From assembly GCF_003008595.1 (NCBI RefSeq), contig NZ_CP027669.1, positions 1,674,001 to 1,738,000 on the forward strand: a stretch of 64,000 bases of DNA, read 5' to 3'. Numbering within the stretch: the first letter of the stretch is position 1; each line of letters starts with the position of its first letter. Under the pieces are notes generated by a model, which ran no database searches, was not told the DNA's origin, and saw nothing but the letters and a program-made list of their open reading frames with translations. Below are positions 16,978-27,908 of the stretch, piece after piece. The DNA comes from Simplicispira suum. Its GTDB lineage: Bacteria > Pseudomonadota > Gammaproteobacteria > Burkholderiales > Burkholderiaceae_C. Made by a program: the position numbers and the translations under genes.

Positions 16978-17492
16978 GGTTTGCGCTTTTCATCGCGCTC
17001 GGGCGCCCGACGCTGTGGCGCCAGCAGCAGCCAACTGGCCGGAGGCCAGAGCAGCGCCTCCAATGCGGGCGCCGCCAGCACACTCCAGCCGGGCAGCGTG
17101 CCACCTGCCAGCAAACCCACCACGACCTGCACCGCATGGGATAGAGCAAAAAGTCCGGCCATCTGCGGCGCCTGCGACACCGCGCTGTACCAGTGCAGGC
17201 GCCGGTGCGTGAGTGCCACACCGTACATCAGCACGGCGTAGGCCAAGGCATGCTGGCCGAGCAGGGCTGATTGTTGAACATCCATGCACAGCCCCAGCGC
17301 GAATGCGGTTCCCATGCCGACGCGAAGTGGCTGGTGCATTCCCCAGAAGGCCAGCAAGATCATCAGCAGGTCGGGCGTCCAGGGCGTGCGCCCAAGAGGC
17401 AGCATGTTGAGCGCCAGTGCAGCCGCGAGACTGGCGGCAAGGAACACCGGATTGGCCGGCATCAGCAGCAATTGGCCGCGCGGCATGATCAT
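16974..17492 (-). CDS. mreD: Rod shape-determining protein MreD
   Basis: A 172-residue polytopic membrane protein, MIMPRGQLLLMPANPVFLAA, with five or six hydrophobic segments (PWTPDLLMILLAFWGMHQPL and GLCMDVQQSALLGQHALAYA are typical MreD stretches). MreD is a membrane component of the elongasome. The start at 17492 was chosen because it overlaps the mreC stop as ATGA; the open frame extends upstream into mreC. The 3' end overlaps the mrdA start. Sequence conservation in MreD is low, so the call rests on hydropathy and gene order as well as motifs. Confidence 0.9.
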   Translation of the reverse strand: MIMPRGQLLLMPANPVFLAASLAAALALNMLPLGRTPWTPDLLMILLAFWGMHQPLRVGMGTAFALGLCMDVQQSALLGQHALAYAVLMYGVALTHRRLHWYSAVSQAPQMAGLFALSHAVQVVVGLLAGGTLPGWSVLAAPALEALLWPPASWLLLAPQRRAPERDEKRKP

Positions 17493-18433
17493 GGGCGCGC
17501 CTTTTCTTTCTTGTCCTTCTTCTCCGACTTGTCTGCCCGCGCGGGTTCCAGCGGAATCTCGGCGGCGGGCAAGTCGTTGACTGCGGGTGAGAGCAACAGC
17601 ACATGCCGCGCCCCCTGAACGCGCGCCAGCGGTTTGCAATACACACGCGCAAAGGCGAGGTCGGCACGCCGCTCTACGCGCACGACGCGGGCCACGGGAA
17701 GACCGGGCGGATAGACGCGATCCATGCCGCTGGTGGTCAGCAGATCGCCCTCCTCGATATCGGCGCTGGCTTGCATGAAGCGCAGTTCCATACCGCCCCC
17801 GTGGCTAAGCACCGGGTCGCCAAAGGCTACGCCTCGCTGACCAGTACGCACATTGACGACAGGAATGGCTTGATCGCGGTCGATCAGCAAAGTCGCCTCG
17901 CTGTAGAACGGATGTACGCGCGTGATCTGACCGAGCACTCCCAGTGCATCCACCACCGGCGAGCCCGGCTCGACGCCGGAAGTCTGGCCGGCGTCGACCA
18001 CCACCCGGCGGCTGTAGGGGTCGGCGGTGTCGTAGAGAATCTGTGCGGCACGGGCCGAAACCTTGGTGCGCGTACGCAGTTCAAGCAACTGCCTCAGGCG
18101 CTCGTTCTCAAGCTCCAGCTCTTCGAGTTGGTTGGCACGCAAAGAGGCTTCCAGGAGTAGGCGCTGCGCTTGCCTGGTCTGTGCCTGCGCGGCCTCAAGC
18201 GATTCCACATAGTTGGTGCTGCGCCCGAGAAACTCGACCGGCTGCAGCATCAGCCATTGCACGGGGTAGAGTGCGGTGGCGACGACGTTGCGTATTGGCT
18301 CGGTCATCCGAAAACGAGCATCTGCCACCATCAAAAACAGCGCCAGAGCGCTGTAGAGAATCAGCTGCGCGCGCGGCGTCGGGCCCTGGCGCATGAAGGA
18401 TGGGGCGCTTCGCTCAAGGGTACCGTGCGGCAT
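17489..18433 (-). CDS. mreC: Rod shape-determining protein MreC
   Basis: A 314-residue protein with one N-terminal membrane helix (RAQLILYSALALFLMVADAR), a coiled coil (about residues 75-115, with LEELELENERLRQLLELRTR) and the periplasmic beta-domains (VVVDAGQTSGVEPGSPVVDA, then LGVLGQITRVHPFYSEATLL). The C-terminal tail is Lys/Glu-rich. MreC links cytoplasmic MreB with the periplasmic wall-synthesis enzymes. It is second in the operon, 55 bases after mreB, and its stop overlaps mreD. An alternative start 13 codons downstream is possible. Confidence 0.93.
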   Translation of the reverse strand: MPHGTLERSAPSFMRQGPTPRAQLILYSALALFLMVADARFRMTEPIRNVVATALYPVQWLMLQPVEFLGRSTNYVESLEAAQAQTRQAQRLLLEASLRANQLEELELENERLRQLLELRTRTKVSARAAQILYDTADPYSRRVVVDAGQTSGVEPGSPVVDALGVLGQITRVHPFYSEATLLIDRDQAIPVVNVRTGQRGVAFGDPVLSHGGGMELRFMQASADIEEGDLLTTSGMDRVYPPGLPVARVVRVERRADLAFARVYCKPLARVQGARHVLLLSPAVNDLPAAEIPLEPARADKSEKKDKKEKARP

Positions 18434-18488
18434 GCGGATTCCGGGTCAGGCTGCGCGCCGCTTGGCACCACGCTGCAGCGTACCCGGC

Positions 18489-19532
<1,044 letters not shown>

Positions 19533-19797
19533 TCAACAATCCTCTCGGCACGGAAGGCGCTTCGGCCTGCCATCGCCGTGTTATATGGGAAAAACCGTGT
19601 TGGTACGCTGGTCCGGACAAGGCTCCCAACGACCACAACAAGTTCCTGAAGGAAGCACCTTGAGGGACTTATCGAACGAAAAGCGTCGCTGGAGGCGCCT
19701 CTCGACAAAGGCGGGATAATAGCGCATCCCCTGTGAATAACTCGCGCCTGCGGCCCCAGCGCAGGTGCTTTACATCCGGTTTCGACACCGCAATCCC
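19533..19797. promoter_or_regulatory. Divergent promoter region of mreB and gatC
   Basis: 265 bases without a gene. On the plus strand a -10-like GATAAT at 19715-19720 lies about 80 bases before gatC; on the minus strand TATAAC (near 19578-19583) lies about 50 bases before mreB. Neither has a convincing -35, so these are candidates only. No repeat or operator stands out. Confidence 0.35.
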
Positions 19798-20097
19798 ATG
19801 GCATTGACCCTCCCAGAGATCGGCCGCCTTGCCCATTTGGCCCGTCTTGAGTTCGCCCCCGAAGAAAGTGAGCAACTGCTCACCGAGTTGAACGGGTTTT
19901 TTGACATCGTCGAGCAAATCCGAGCCGTCGATACGGCCGGCATTCAACCCCTGGCGCATCCTGTGGCGGTAGTGGCTCCGCAAATTCTGCGTCTGCGGGA
20001 GGACGTGGCGAGCGAACCCGACCAGCGCAGCGCCAATCAGCAAAACGCCCCGGCCGTAGAGCGCGGCCTGTTTCTCGTCCCTCGGGTGATCGAATGA
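19798..20097 (+). CDS. gatC: Aspartyl/glutamyl-tRNA amidotransferase subunit C
   Basis: A 99-residue protein, [20 protein letters not shown], with the GatC pattern through [19 protein letters not shown] and [13 protein letters not shown]. GatC stabilises the GatAB complex that converts Asp-tRNA(Asn) and Glu-tRNA(Gln) to the amidated forms. The start at 19798 matches the family; an ATG-less extension upstream does not. Its stop overlaps gatA (ATGA at 20094-20097). It is first in gatCAB and divergent from mreB. Confidence 0.95.
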   Translation: MALTLPEIGRLAHLARLEFAPEESEQLLTELNGFFDIVEQIRAVDTAGIQPLAHPVAVVAPQILRLREDVASEPDQRSANQQNAPAVERGLFLVPRVIE

Positions 20098-21605
20098 GTG
20101 CCGCCAGAAGTGAAAGCCACCCAGCGTTGCACGACATGTCGCTGCGCGCCCTCGCGCAGGCGCTGCGCTCGCGCCAAGTCAGTGCATTGGAAGTTACCGA
20201 GCATTTCCTTGCGCGCATGCGCCAGCACCAGAGTCTGGGCGCATTTCTCGCGGTAGACGAGGAGGTGAGCCGTACCCAGGCCCGTCTGGCCGACGAGCGA
20301 TTGGCCGCTGGCAGCACGGCGCCGCTCGAGGGTGTGCCTTTTGCGCACAAGGATATTTTCGTCACGCGCGACTTCCCCACGACGGCCGGCTCGCGCATGT
20401 TGGCGGGCTACCGATCTCCCTTTGACGCCACCGTAGTCCAGCGCCTTGCAGATGCCGGTGTCGTGACCTTGGGCAAACTCAATTGCGACGAGTTCGCCAT
20501 GGGCTCGGCGAACGAAAACTCGGCCGCGACGCCGGTGGGCTTTGATGCGCCTGTGCCGGTGCGCAACCCCTGGGATCGCACGCGCATTCCCGGCGGCTCG
20601 TCCGGCGGCAGCGCCGCCGCCGTGGCGGCGCGTCTGGTGCCCGGCGCCACCGGGACCGACACCGGCGGCTCCATTCGTCAGCCCGCAGGGTTTTGCGGCA
20701 TTACCGGTGTCAAGCCGACCTATGGGCGTGCCTCGCGCTACGGAATGATCGCGTTTGCCTCCAGCCTGGACCAGGCCGGCGTCTTTGCGCGTTCGGCAGA
20801 CGATTGCGCGCTGCTCCTCTCCAGCGTCTGCGGTCCCGATCTGGACCGCGATTCCACCTCGCTGGATCGCCCGACAGAGGATTTTGCGCAAGGCCTCGAC
20901 GCCCCGCTGGATGGCCTGCGCATCGGCTTGCCGCAAGAGTTCTTTGGTGCTGGTCTGGCCCCCGGCGTGCGCGCCGCCGTGGATGCCGCGCTCAAGGAGT
21001 ATGAAAAGCTTGGCGCGCGCCTTGTCCCCATCCGCCTGCCGCGCACCGAACTGGCCATCCCGGTCTACTACATCATTGCGCCGGCCGAAGCCAGCTCCAA
21101 CCTGAGTCGCTTTGACGGCGTGAAGTTTGGCCACCGGGCCAGGCAGTACGAGGATCTGCTGGACATGTACAAGAAGACGCGCGCCGAAGGCTTTGGCGAC
21201 GAGGTCAAGCGCCGCATCATGATCGGCACCTATGTGCTCTCGCACGGCTACTACGACGCCTACTACCTGCAGGCGCAGAAAATTCGCCGCATGATTGCCG
21301 ACGATTTCCAGCAGGCCTTCAAGGACTGTGACGTGATTGCCGGGCCGGTAGCCCCCTGCGTCGCCTGGAAGATTGGCGCACATCGCAGCGACCCGCTGGC
21401 GGACTACCTGGCCGACATCTTCACGCTCCCTGCCTCTCTTGCTGGCCTGCCCGGCATGAGCCTGCCGGCAGGTTTTGGTGAGGACGGCATGCCCGTGGGC
21501 TTGCAACTCATTGGCAATTACTTCCAGGAAGCGCGCCTGCTCCAGGCCGCGCACCGCTTCCAGCAAGCCACCGATTTTCACCTGCGCTCACCCGCAGGCA
21601 TCTGA
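20094..21605 (+). CDS. gatA: Aspartyl/glutamyl-tRNA amidotransferase subunit A
   Basis: A 503-residue amidase-signature enzyme that releases ammonia from glutamine for tRNA amidation. The catalytic Ser-cisSer-Lys triad is visible: Lys in [10 protein letters not shown] (about residue 86) and the serines in [20 protein letters not shown] (about residues 163-170), with [16 protein letters not shown] after it. The C-terminal [20 protein letters not shown] is typical of GatA. It is coupled to gatC by a four-base overlap and followed after two bases by gatB. Length is standard. Confidence 0.97.
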   Translation: MSAARSESHPALHDMSLRALAQALRSRQVSALEVTEHFLARMRQHQSLGAFLAVDEEVSRTQARLADERLAAGSTAPLEGVPFAHKDIFVTRDFPTTAGSRMLAGYRSPFDATVVQRLADAGVVTLGKLNCDEFAMGSANENSAATPVGFDAPVPVRNPWDRTRIPGGSSGGSAAAVAARLVPGATGTDTGGSIRQPAGFCGITGVKPTYGRASRYGMIAFASSLDQAGVFARSADDCALLLSSVCGPDLDRDSTSLDRPTEDFAQGLDAPLDGLRIGLPQEFFGAGLAPGVRAAVDAALKEYEKLGARLVPIRLPRTELAIPVYYIIAPAEASSNLSRFDGVKFGHRARQYEDLLDMYKKTRAEGFGDEVKRRIMIGTYVLSHGYYDAYYLQAQKIRRMIADDFQQAFKDCDVIAGPVAPCVAWKIGAHRSDPLADYLADIFTLPASLAGLPGMSLPAGFGEDGMPVGLQLIGNYFQEARLLQAAHRFQQATDFHLRSPAGI

Positions 21606-21607
21606 CC

Positions 21608-23056
21608 ATGACCGCCCCCCTGATTCACGGCTACGAGGTCGTCATCGGCTTCGAGACCCACGCCCAACTGGCCACACGCAGCAAGATTTTCAGCCGTGCT
21701 TCCACCGCCTTTGGCGCCGAGCCCAACACGCAGGCTTGCGCGGTCGATCTGGCCCTGCCTGGCACGCTGCCGGTCATGAACCGCGCGGCCGTGGAATGTG
21801 CTATCAAATTAGGACTTGCACTTGGCTCCCACATTGCGCCAGAGAGCATTTTTGCCCGAAAAAACTACTTTTACCCGGATCTGCCCAAGGGCTACCAGAT
21901 CAGCCAGTTCGAGATTCCGGTGGTGCAGGGCGGAGAGGTGTCCTTCCTGCTCGGCGAGACCCTGCAAACTGTGCGCCTGGTGCGCGCCCACCTGGAAGAA
22001 GACGCCGGCAAGTCGCTGCACGAAGACTTCACTGGCCAGTCGGGCATCGACCTGAATCGCGCCGGTACGCCGCTGCTCGAGATCGTCACCGAGCCCGACA
22101 TGCGCTCGTCCGCAGAGGCCGTGGCCTATGCGCGCGAGCTGCACAAGATCGTCACCTGGATCGGCATCTGCGACGGCAACATGCAGGAAGGGTCGTTCCG
22201 CTGCGACGCCAACGTTTCGGTGCGCAAGCCCGGCGCAGCGCTGGGCACGCGGCGCGAGATCAAGAACCTCAACAGCTTCAAGAGCATGCAGCAGGCCATG
22301 GATTACGAGATCCGCTGGCAGATCGAGGAAATCGAAGATGGCCGCGCCATCGAGCAGGCCACGGTGCTGTTCAACCCCGACACCGGCGAGACGCGTGCCA
22401 TGCGCAGCAAGGAAGACGCCGCCGACTACCGCTACTTTCCTGATCCCGACTTGCCGCCGCTGGTCATTGCGGAGCAATGGATCGAGGACATTCGCGCGCA
22501 CATGGGCGAACTGCCGCGTGCCATGGCGGCGCGCTTTGTTGCCGACTATGGCGTGCCCGAATACGACGCCGCCATCCTCACGCAAAGCAAGGCCATGGCG
22601 GCGTACTTTGAGCGTGCAGCGCAGGCAAGCAGCCAGCCCAAGCTGGCGAGCAACTGGATCATGGGCGAACTCGCGCGCCGCCTCAATGCCGAGGAACGCT
22701 CCATTGAGCAGGCACCGGTGGGAGCCGAGCAACTGGCGCAACTGCTGCAGCGCATCAACGATGCCACGGTGTCCAACAACGCCGCGCGACAGGTCTTCGA
22801 GGCGCTGTGGAGCGGCGCGGGAAGCGATGTGGACGCCCTCATCGATTTCCTGGGCCTGCGCCAGATGAACGACACGGGTGCACTTGAAGCCCTGGTGGAT
22901 CAGGTGATTGCCGCCAATGCCGACAACGTCGCCCAATACCGCGCCGGCAAGGACAAGGCCTTCAACGCGCTGGTGGGGCAGGTGATGAAGGCGAGCAAAG
23001 GCAAGGCCAACCCGCAGCAGGCCACTGATTTGCTGCGCAAGCGCCTCGTGCGCTGA
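21608..23056 (+). CDS. gatB: Aspartyl/glutamyl-tRNA amidotransferase subunit B
   Basis: A 482-residue protein with the GatB kinase-like domain ([60 protein letters not shown]) and the C-terminal GatB/YqeY tRNA-binding region (from about 335 to the end). It activates the misacylated tRNA by phosphorylation and passes it the ammonia from GatA. Length is normal. A 56-base stretch at 21800-21855, coding [18 protein letters not shown], resembles the dispersed repeat, although the protein aligns to the family without an insertion; see the rejected list. Confidence 0.96.
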   Translation: MTAPLIHGYEVVIGFETHAQLATRSKIFSRASTAFGAEPNTQACAVDLALPGTLPVMNRAAVECAIKLGLALGSHIAPESIFARKNYFYPDLPKGYQISQFEIPVVQGGEVSFLLGETLQTVRLVRAHLEEDAGKSLHEDFTGQSGIDLNRAGTPLLEIVTEPDMRSSAEAVAYARELHKIVTWIGICDGNMQEGSFRCDANVSVRKPGAALGTRREIKNLNSFKSMQQAMDYEIRWQIEEIEDGRAIEQATVLFNPDTGETRAMRSKEDAADYRYFPDPDLPPLVIAEQWIEDIRAHMGELPRAMAARFVADYGVPEYDAAILTQSKAMAAYFERAAQASSQPKLASNWIMGELARRLNAEERSIEQAPVGAEQLAQLLQRINDATVSNNAARQVFEALWSGAGSDVDALIDFLGLRQMNDTGALEALVDQVIAANADNVAQYRAGKDKAFNALVGQVMKASKGKANPQQATDLLRKRLVR

Positions 23057-23084
23057 GGCTGGACAACAGCGCGCGGTTCTGCGC

Positions 23085-23771
23085 CTAGCGTGCTGCTGCG
23101 GCGGCACCGCCCGGCAGGACAGCGGGAACCGGGGCGCGCGCTGCCCACAGCTGCTTGAGCTGGGCCAGCTCGGCGTCAAAGCGCTTGTGGATGCGCCGCT
23201 TTTCCTGGTCTTGCCCCGCAATGAAGCGCTGCTGCTCTTCAATGTCCGCTTCGTTGGACGCCAGCTGGCGGCGCAACTTCATGGGCGCCTTGGCGGGGTC
23301 CTTTTGATAGAACTCCATTTCGGCGTCAATGGCCTTGCGCCGGTCTTTGAGTTCCTCGATGCGTTTGACGGCAGTTGCGGTGACCGCGTCCACGCTCTCC
23401 AGGGCAGCGGCGCGCTCCGTGTCATGCGCTGCGCGGTCGGGATAGCGCGAGATCAGCACGCGTTCGCGCCGGCGTTCTTCGGCGATGCGGTTTTGCTCTT
23501 CTTCCAGCTTGCGCTGCTGCGCCGCCTGCAGCGCACGCTCGTGCTCGGTGAGGCTGGGGCCGATGATGCGTCGCACGGTTCCGGTAGCACCCAGTTCGCG
23601 TTGTTCGCGATCCAGGCAGGCAGAGATGGGGCGGTCAGAAGTGATCCGGCGCCCATTGGCATCCACGCAGGTGTAGATGCTGCCCGTGCCTGTGTCGGCC
23701 GCGAGCGCGCCCATGCCTGCCGGCAGAAGCAGCGCGATCACCCAGCCAGCGATCCGACCATAAGCGTTCAA
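23085..23771 (-). CDS. DUF4124-type secreted protein
   Basis: A 228-residue protein with an N-terminal hydrophobic signal segment (GWVIALLLPAGMGALAADTG) and a short DUF4124-like motif just after it (GSIYTCVDANGRRITSDRPI, with SACLDREQRELG). Most of the remainder is charged helix or coiled coil (ALQAAQQRKLEEEQNRIAEE and KRIEELKDRRKAIDAEMEFY). It is predicted periplasmic. DUF4124 proteins are common in betaproteobacteria and have no agreed function. It lies four bases after pyrE on the same strand and ends 28 bases from the convergent gatB stop. Confidence 0.75.
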   Translation of the reverse strand: MNAYGRIAGWVIALLLPAGMGALAADTGTGSIYTCVDANGRRITSDRPISACLDREQRELGATGTVRRIIGPSLTEHERALQAAQQRKLEEEQNRIAEERRRERVLISRYPDRAAHDTERAAALESVDAVTATAVKRIEELKDRRKAIDAEMEFYQKDPAKAPMKLRRQLASNEADIEEQQRFIAGQDQEKRRIHKRFDAELAQLKQLWAARAPVPAVLPGGAAAAAR

Positions 23772-23774
23772 TGC

Positions 23775-24473
23775 CTATCCTTCTCCAACGCCATAACGCT
23801 GGCGATACGCCAGCACCCGTTCGCGGTGCTGACCCACTTCGGCGCCGCGTGTTTCCGAAAGATACAGCAATAAGTCTGCCAGTGTGGCGATGGCACAAAC
23901 TTTCAGCCCGAGGGTTCGCCGCACATATTGCACCGCGCTGTACTCGACATCCCCGCCGCCTTCCGTTGCTTTTTCCTGTCGGTCCAGCGCAATCAGCATG
24001 GCGTGGGGTGTGGCCCCGGCCTGGCGAATCAGCGCAATCGACTCGCGCGCGGCGGTGCCGGCTGACATCACATCGTCGACGATCAGCACACGCCCTGCCA
24101 AGGGCGCGCCGACGAGCGTACCGCCCTCTCCATGGTCCTTGGCTTCCTTGCGGTTGTAGGCAAAGGGCACATTGCGCCCCTGCCGCGCCAGCTCGACTGC
24201 CAGTGTGGCAGCCAGGGGAATGCCTTTGTAGGCAGGTCCGAAAACCATATCAAACTCGATGCCGCTGTCCAGCAGGGCTTTTGCATAGAATTGTGCGAGC
24301 CGGCCCAGCGTGGCGCCGTCATGAAACAGGCCTGCATTGAAAAAATACGGGCTCATGCGGCCCGCTTTCGTCTTGAATTGGCCAAAGCCCAACACGCCGG
24401 CATCGACCGCAAAGCGCACGAATTCCTGTGCCGTTGTGCCCGCGTCCACGGGCTTCACATCCATATCCGCCAT
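23775..24473 (-). CDS. pyrE: Orotate phosphoribosyltransferase
   Basis: A 232-residue enzyme that joins orotate to PRPP in UMP synthesis. The PRPP-binding motif VLIVDDVMSAGTAARES is present (about residues 127-143), with FVRFAVDAGVLGFGQFKTKA and GRMSPYFFNAG near the start and MVFGPAYKGIPLAATLAVEL typical of PyrE. The start MADMDVKP was chosen from homologues; on the minus strand AAGGA precedes it by eight bases. Its CAT (24471-24473) overlaps the ATG of the divergent exonuclease III gene in the four-base palindrome CATG, so the promoter of each gene lies inside the other. Confidence 0.95.
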   Translation of the reverse strand: MADMDVKPVDAGTTAQEFVRFAVDAGVLGFGQFKTKAGRMSPYFFNAGLFHDGATLGRLAQFYAKALLDSGIEFDMVFGPAYKGIPLAATLAVELARQGRNVPFAYNRKEAKDHGEGGTLVGAPLAGRVLIVDDVMSAGTAARESIALIRQAGATPHAMLIALDRQEKATEGGGDVEYSAVQYVRRTLGLKVCAIATLADLLLYLSETRGAEVGQHRERVLAYRQRYGVGEG

Positions 24474-25287
24474 GGGAAAATCCTTGTTCAAGCTCACCAG
24501 TCTCAACCTCAACGGCATTCGCTCGGCCACCAGCAAAGGGCTGGAGCGCTGGCTGGACGCAAGCAGGCCGGATTGTATTTGCGTCCAGGAGATCAAGGCC
24601 CAGCAGGCCGACGTCGCAGGCCGCTTCGAGCAGCTCGCTGGCCTCCAGGGGCATTTCCACTTTGCCGAGAAAAAAGGCTATTCCGGCGTGGGCATCTACA
24701 CCCGCCATGAACCCAGTGACGTGCGCATCGGCTACGGCTCACCCGAATTCGATGCCGAAGGGCGCACCCTGGAACTGCGCTTTGACACGCCCGCGCGCAA
24801 GTTCTCCATCGTCAGCGCCTACTTTCCCAGTGGCTCCTCGGGCGACGAGCGCCAGCAGGCCAAATTCCGTTTTCTGGAGCAATTCCATCCGCACCTGATG
24901 CAGCAGCGCGGCGAGCGCGAGTTCATCCTGTGCGGCGACATCAATATTGCGCACCAGCAGATTGATTTGAAAAACTGGCGCAGCAACCAGAAGAACAGCG
25001 GTTTTTTGCCCGAAGAGCGTGCCTGGATGACAAAGCTGTTACACACAACTGATCCGGGAGGCGGGCTGGTCGACGTTTATCGCCTGCTGCACCCAGAAAC
25101 CACGGGCGATGCCTACACTTGGTGGAGCAACCGCGGCCAGGCCTGGGCCAACAACGTGGGGTGGCGACTGGATTACCACCTGGCCAGTCCGTCGATTGCC
25201 CAGCGCGCGCGCGCTGCCAGCATCTACAAAGAAGAGCGTTTTTCCGATCACGCACCGCTCACCATCGACTACGAGCTTGCCCTTTAG
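24472..25287 (+). CDS. xth: Exodeoxyribonuclease III (AP endonuclease)
   Basis: A 271-residue ExoIII/EEP-fold nuclease for base-excision repair: LTSLNLNGIRSATSKGLERW, CVQEIKAQQ (metal-binding Glu), FILCGDINIAHQQIDLKN, GWRLDYHLAS and catalytic RFSDHAPLTIDY. ATG 24472 gives MGKSLFKLTSLNLN; a TTG at 24484 would begin directly at FKLTSLN and is an alternative. Neither has a clear ribosome site. It overlaps pyrE head to head by two bases at the start codons, and the GspE-like gene starts 12 bases after its stop. Confidence 0.93.
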   Translation: MGKSLFKLTSLNLNGIRSATSKGLERWLDASRPDCICVQEIKAQQADVAGRFEQLAGLQGHFHFAEKKGYSGVGIYTRHEPSDVRIGYGSPEFDAEGRTLELRFDTPARKFSIVSAYFPSGSSGDERQQAKFRFLEQFHPHLMQQRGEREFILCGDINIAHQQIDLKNWRSNQKNSGFLPEERAWMTKLLHTTDPGGGLVDVYRLLHPETTGDAYTWWSNRGQAWANNVGWRLDYHLASPSIAQRARAASIYKEERFSDHAPLTIDYELAL

Positions 25288-25298
25288 CCAAGGACCTC

Positions 25299-27244
25299 AT
25301 GGACTCTTCGCCTGCCACTGCACACCACGAAACGCCTCCGCCCAGCCCGCATTTCGATCCCCCAGCGCCGATGCACTGTGGCAGCTCATCAATTCGCCGC
25401 ATCCAGTGGTGGGGGCGGCGCGGCACCTGGGCGAGGCCCTGGTGAATGCGGGCATGGTGCGCGCTGCGACGCTTGCTGATGCCTTGCAGCTGCAGCACCA
25501 GGAGCGTGCACAGGGAGTACACCGGCTGATCGGTCAAATCCTGATCGGCGGCGGCGCGCTCACGCAAGAGCAGTTGCGCCAGGTGATTGCGGCTTGGCTG
25601 GGCGACTATGTCGTAGACCCTGGTCAGCTTCACCCCGACGCAGCCGCGCTGGCGCTGGTGCCGCGCCAGGTGGCCGAGCGCGAATCGGTGCTGCCGCTGC
25701 TGGCACGGGACGACGCGCTGGTCGTGCTGATGGTGGACCCGCTGGACCGCCTGCTGCTTGACGAATTGCGCTTTCTGACGCAGCGCCGCCTGATCGCCTT
25801 GCGCGCTGCGCCTGGCACGCTCGCCCCCGCCATTGCCAAGGCGTACGCGGTGCATTCGGGGGACAGCCAGAATGCCGCGCTGCGCTCCGACGCTGCGATG
25901 GCGGGCGGCGCGGTTCGCGCCAGCGCCCAGGAACTCGCCAGCACACTGGAGGGCTCCACGCCCGACGGTGCAGCAGAAGCCACCGACGTGGTGAACGAGT
26001 CGGACAACACCCTGGTGCGCCTGGTCAATTCGCTGATCACCGAAGCCATTGCCCAGCGCGCATCGGACATCCACATTGAAACCGAAATGCCGCCCCAGCC
26101 CGTGCGCATCCGCCTGCGCGTGGACGGCGAGTTGCGGCCGTACCTTGAACTGCCGGCGCGTTATCGCTTCGCCTTGGTGGCACGCATCAAGATCATGGCC
26201 AGCATGGATATCTCCGAGCACCGCAAACCGCAGGACGGAAAGATCGACTTCTCGCGCTTCGGCGGCCCGCCGGTGGAGCTGCGGGTGGTTACCGTGCCGA
26301 CCTCGCGCGGGCTCCAGGACGTGGTGCTGCGCTTGCTGGCTGGCGCCAAGCCACTGCCGCTCGACGGCATTGGCCTGAGTCCGGCAAACCTCGAATCGCT
26401 GCGCCGCGTGGTGCAAAAGAGCTATGGCCTGGTGCTGGTTTGTGGCCCTACCGGCTGCGGCAAAACGACCACACTGCATTCGGTGATCAGCGACATCAAC
26501 ACCACCGGGCGCAAGATATGGACCGCTGAAGACCCGATTGAAATCACCCAGAGCGGCCTGCGCCAGGTGCAGATGAACCCGCGCATTGGCTGGACCTTTG
26601 CGGCTGCCATGCGCACCTTTCTGCGCGCCGACCCCGACGTGATCATGATTGGCGAAATGCGCGACGAGGAAACCGCGCGCATCGCCATCGAGGCCTCACT
26701 CACCGGCCACCTGGTGCTCTCGACGCTCCACACCAACTCCGCCCCCGAGAGCATTGCCCGTCTGCTGGAGATCGGGCTCGACCCCTTCAATTTCTCCGAT
26801 TCGCTGCTGGCCATCCTGGCGCAGCGGCTGGTGCGGCGCCTGTGCACCGCTTGCCGCCACGCCGAGCCCCTCGACGATGCTCGCCTGGACGAACTGGCAG
26901 AGCAGTATCTGGCCAGCACGCAGGACAGCGGCAGCGCTGCGCGTGCAGCACAGGTGGCCCGCTGGCGCACCAGCTATGCCGACGCGAACGGCCAGTTGGT
27001 GACGTGGCGGCGTGTGGGCTGCGCCCAATGCGAACACGATGGCTACCACGGACGCCTGGGCATCCACGAACTCATGCTCAGCGACGACACCATCCGCCAG
27101 CACATCCGCCACCGTGCACCCGCCAGCGAAATCCGGCACTCGGCTCTGGCCACCGGTATGCGCACGCTGCGCCAGGACGGGATCGAAAAGGTCTTGCAGG
27201 GCCTGACGGACATGAGCGAAGTGCTGGCAGCCACCAACCTGTAA
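25299..27244 (+). CDS. GspE/PulE-type secretion or pilus ATPase, apparent frameshift near codon 21
   Basis: About 648 residues if the frame is repaired. An N-terminal MshEN-like domain (LGEALVNAGMVRAATLADAL, then RLIGQILIGGGALTQEQLRQ) is followed by the ATPase core: Walker A CGPTGCGKTTTLHS, Asp box TAEDPIEI, Walker B DVIMIGEMRDEETARIAIEA, His box LVLSTLHTNSAPES. A zinc site CTAC...CAQC precedes GYHGRLGIHEL. Such ATPases drive type II secretion or type IV pilus assembly, but no gsp or pil gene is nearby. The well-placed start (AAGGA then ATG at 25299) is in a different frame from the body. One extra C in the C-run at 25359-25363 joins MDSSPATA..FDPP to SADALWQL. In the body frame there is no good start downstream of xth. 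Confidence 0.82.
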
Positions 27245-27266
27245 AGCGAAGACCGCATCCCAACGC

Positions 27267-27905
27267 ATGCTCAAGTACCTCACCGTTCCCGTCACGCCAT
27301 TTCAGCAGAACTGCTCCATCGTCTGGTGCGATGCCACGCAGCAGGCGGCCGTCATCGACCCGGGTGGCGACCTCAACCGCCTGCTGGGCGAAGTCGGGCG
27401 CCTGGGGCTGCATCTCGAACAGATCTGGCTCACCCATGCCCACATCGACCACGCCGGCGGCACGGGCGAGCTGGCCGAGCGGCTGCAACTGCCCATCGTT
27501 GGCCCGCACCCTGGGGACCAGTTCTGGATTGACGGACTGCCGCAGCAAAGTGCGATGTTTGGTTTTCCACCTGCGAAACACTTCACGCCGACGCGCTGGC
27601 TGCACGATGGCGATACCGTGCAGATCGGCAACGAGACGCTGCAGGTGCGCCATTGCCCCGGCCACACGCCCGGCCACGTGGTGTTCCACGCGCCGCAGAT
27701 CGAGCGGGCCTTTGTGGGGGATGTGCTGTTTGCCGGCAGCATCGGCCGGACTGATTTCCCGCAGGGCAACCACCAGCAGCTCATCGACAGCATCACCCAG
27801 CGCCTCTGGCCCATGGGCGACGCCACGGTGTTCATTCCAGGCCACGGACCCGAGAGCAGTTTTGGGCGAGAGCGGCGCTCGAACCCTTACGTACAGGGTA
27901 CGTAA
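27267..27905 (+). CDS. MBL-fold metallo-hydrolase (glyoxalase II-like, YcbL type)
   Basis: A 212-residue metallo-beta-lactamase-fold enzyme: motif 2 LTHAHIDHAGGTGEL, His in CPGHTPGHVVFH, Asp in FVGDVLFAGSIGRTDFPQGN, and C-terminal His in FIPGHGPESSFG. The short length and GHTPGH motif fit the YcbL/GloB-type thioesterases, which hydrolyse S-lactoylglutathione or similar thioesters; the substrate is inferred. It follows the GspE-like gene after 22 bases and may be cotranscribed. A dispersed repeat starts four bases after its stop. Confidence 0.88.
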   Translation: MLKYLTVPVTPFQQNCSIVWCDATQQAAVIDPGGDLNRLLGEVGRLGLHLEQIWLTHAHIDHAGGTGELAERLQLPIVGPHPGDQFWIDGLPQQSAMFGFPPAKHFTPTRWLHDGDTVQIGNETLQVRHCPGHTPGHVVFHAPQIERAFVGDVLFAGSIGRTDFPQGNHQQLIDSITQRLWPMGDATVFIPGHGPESSFGRERRSNPYVQGT

Positions 27906-27908
27906 AAT

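Noticed and set aside
20037..21581. A 514-codon minus-strand open frame opposite gatA
   Set aside because: Antisense shadow of a universally conserved gene.
21800..21855. A stretch in gatB that resembles the dispersed repeat in reverse (TATCAAATTAG..GCGCCAGAGAGCA)
   Set aside because: The flanks match (GCTATCAAATTAG and AAAAATGC) but the hairpin core does not, and the GatB protein aligns to its family without an insertion. It may be chance or an old overwritten copy, so it was not counted.
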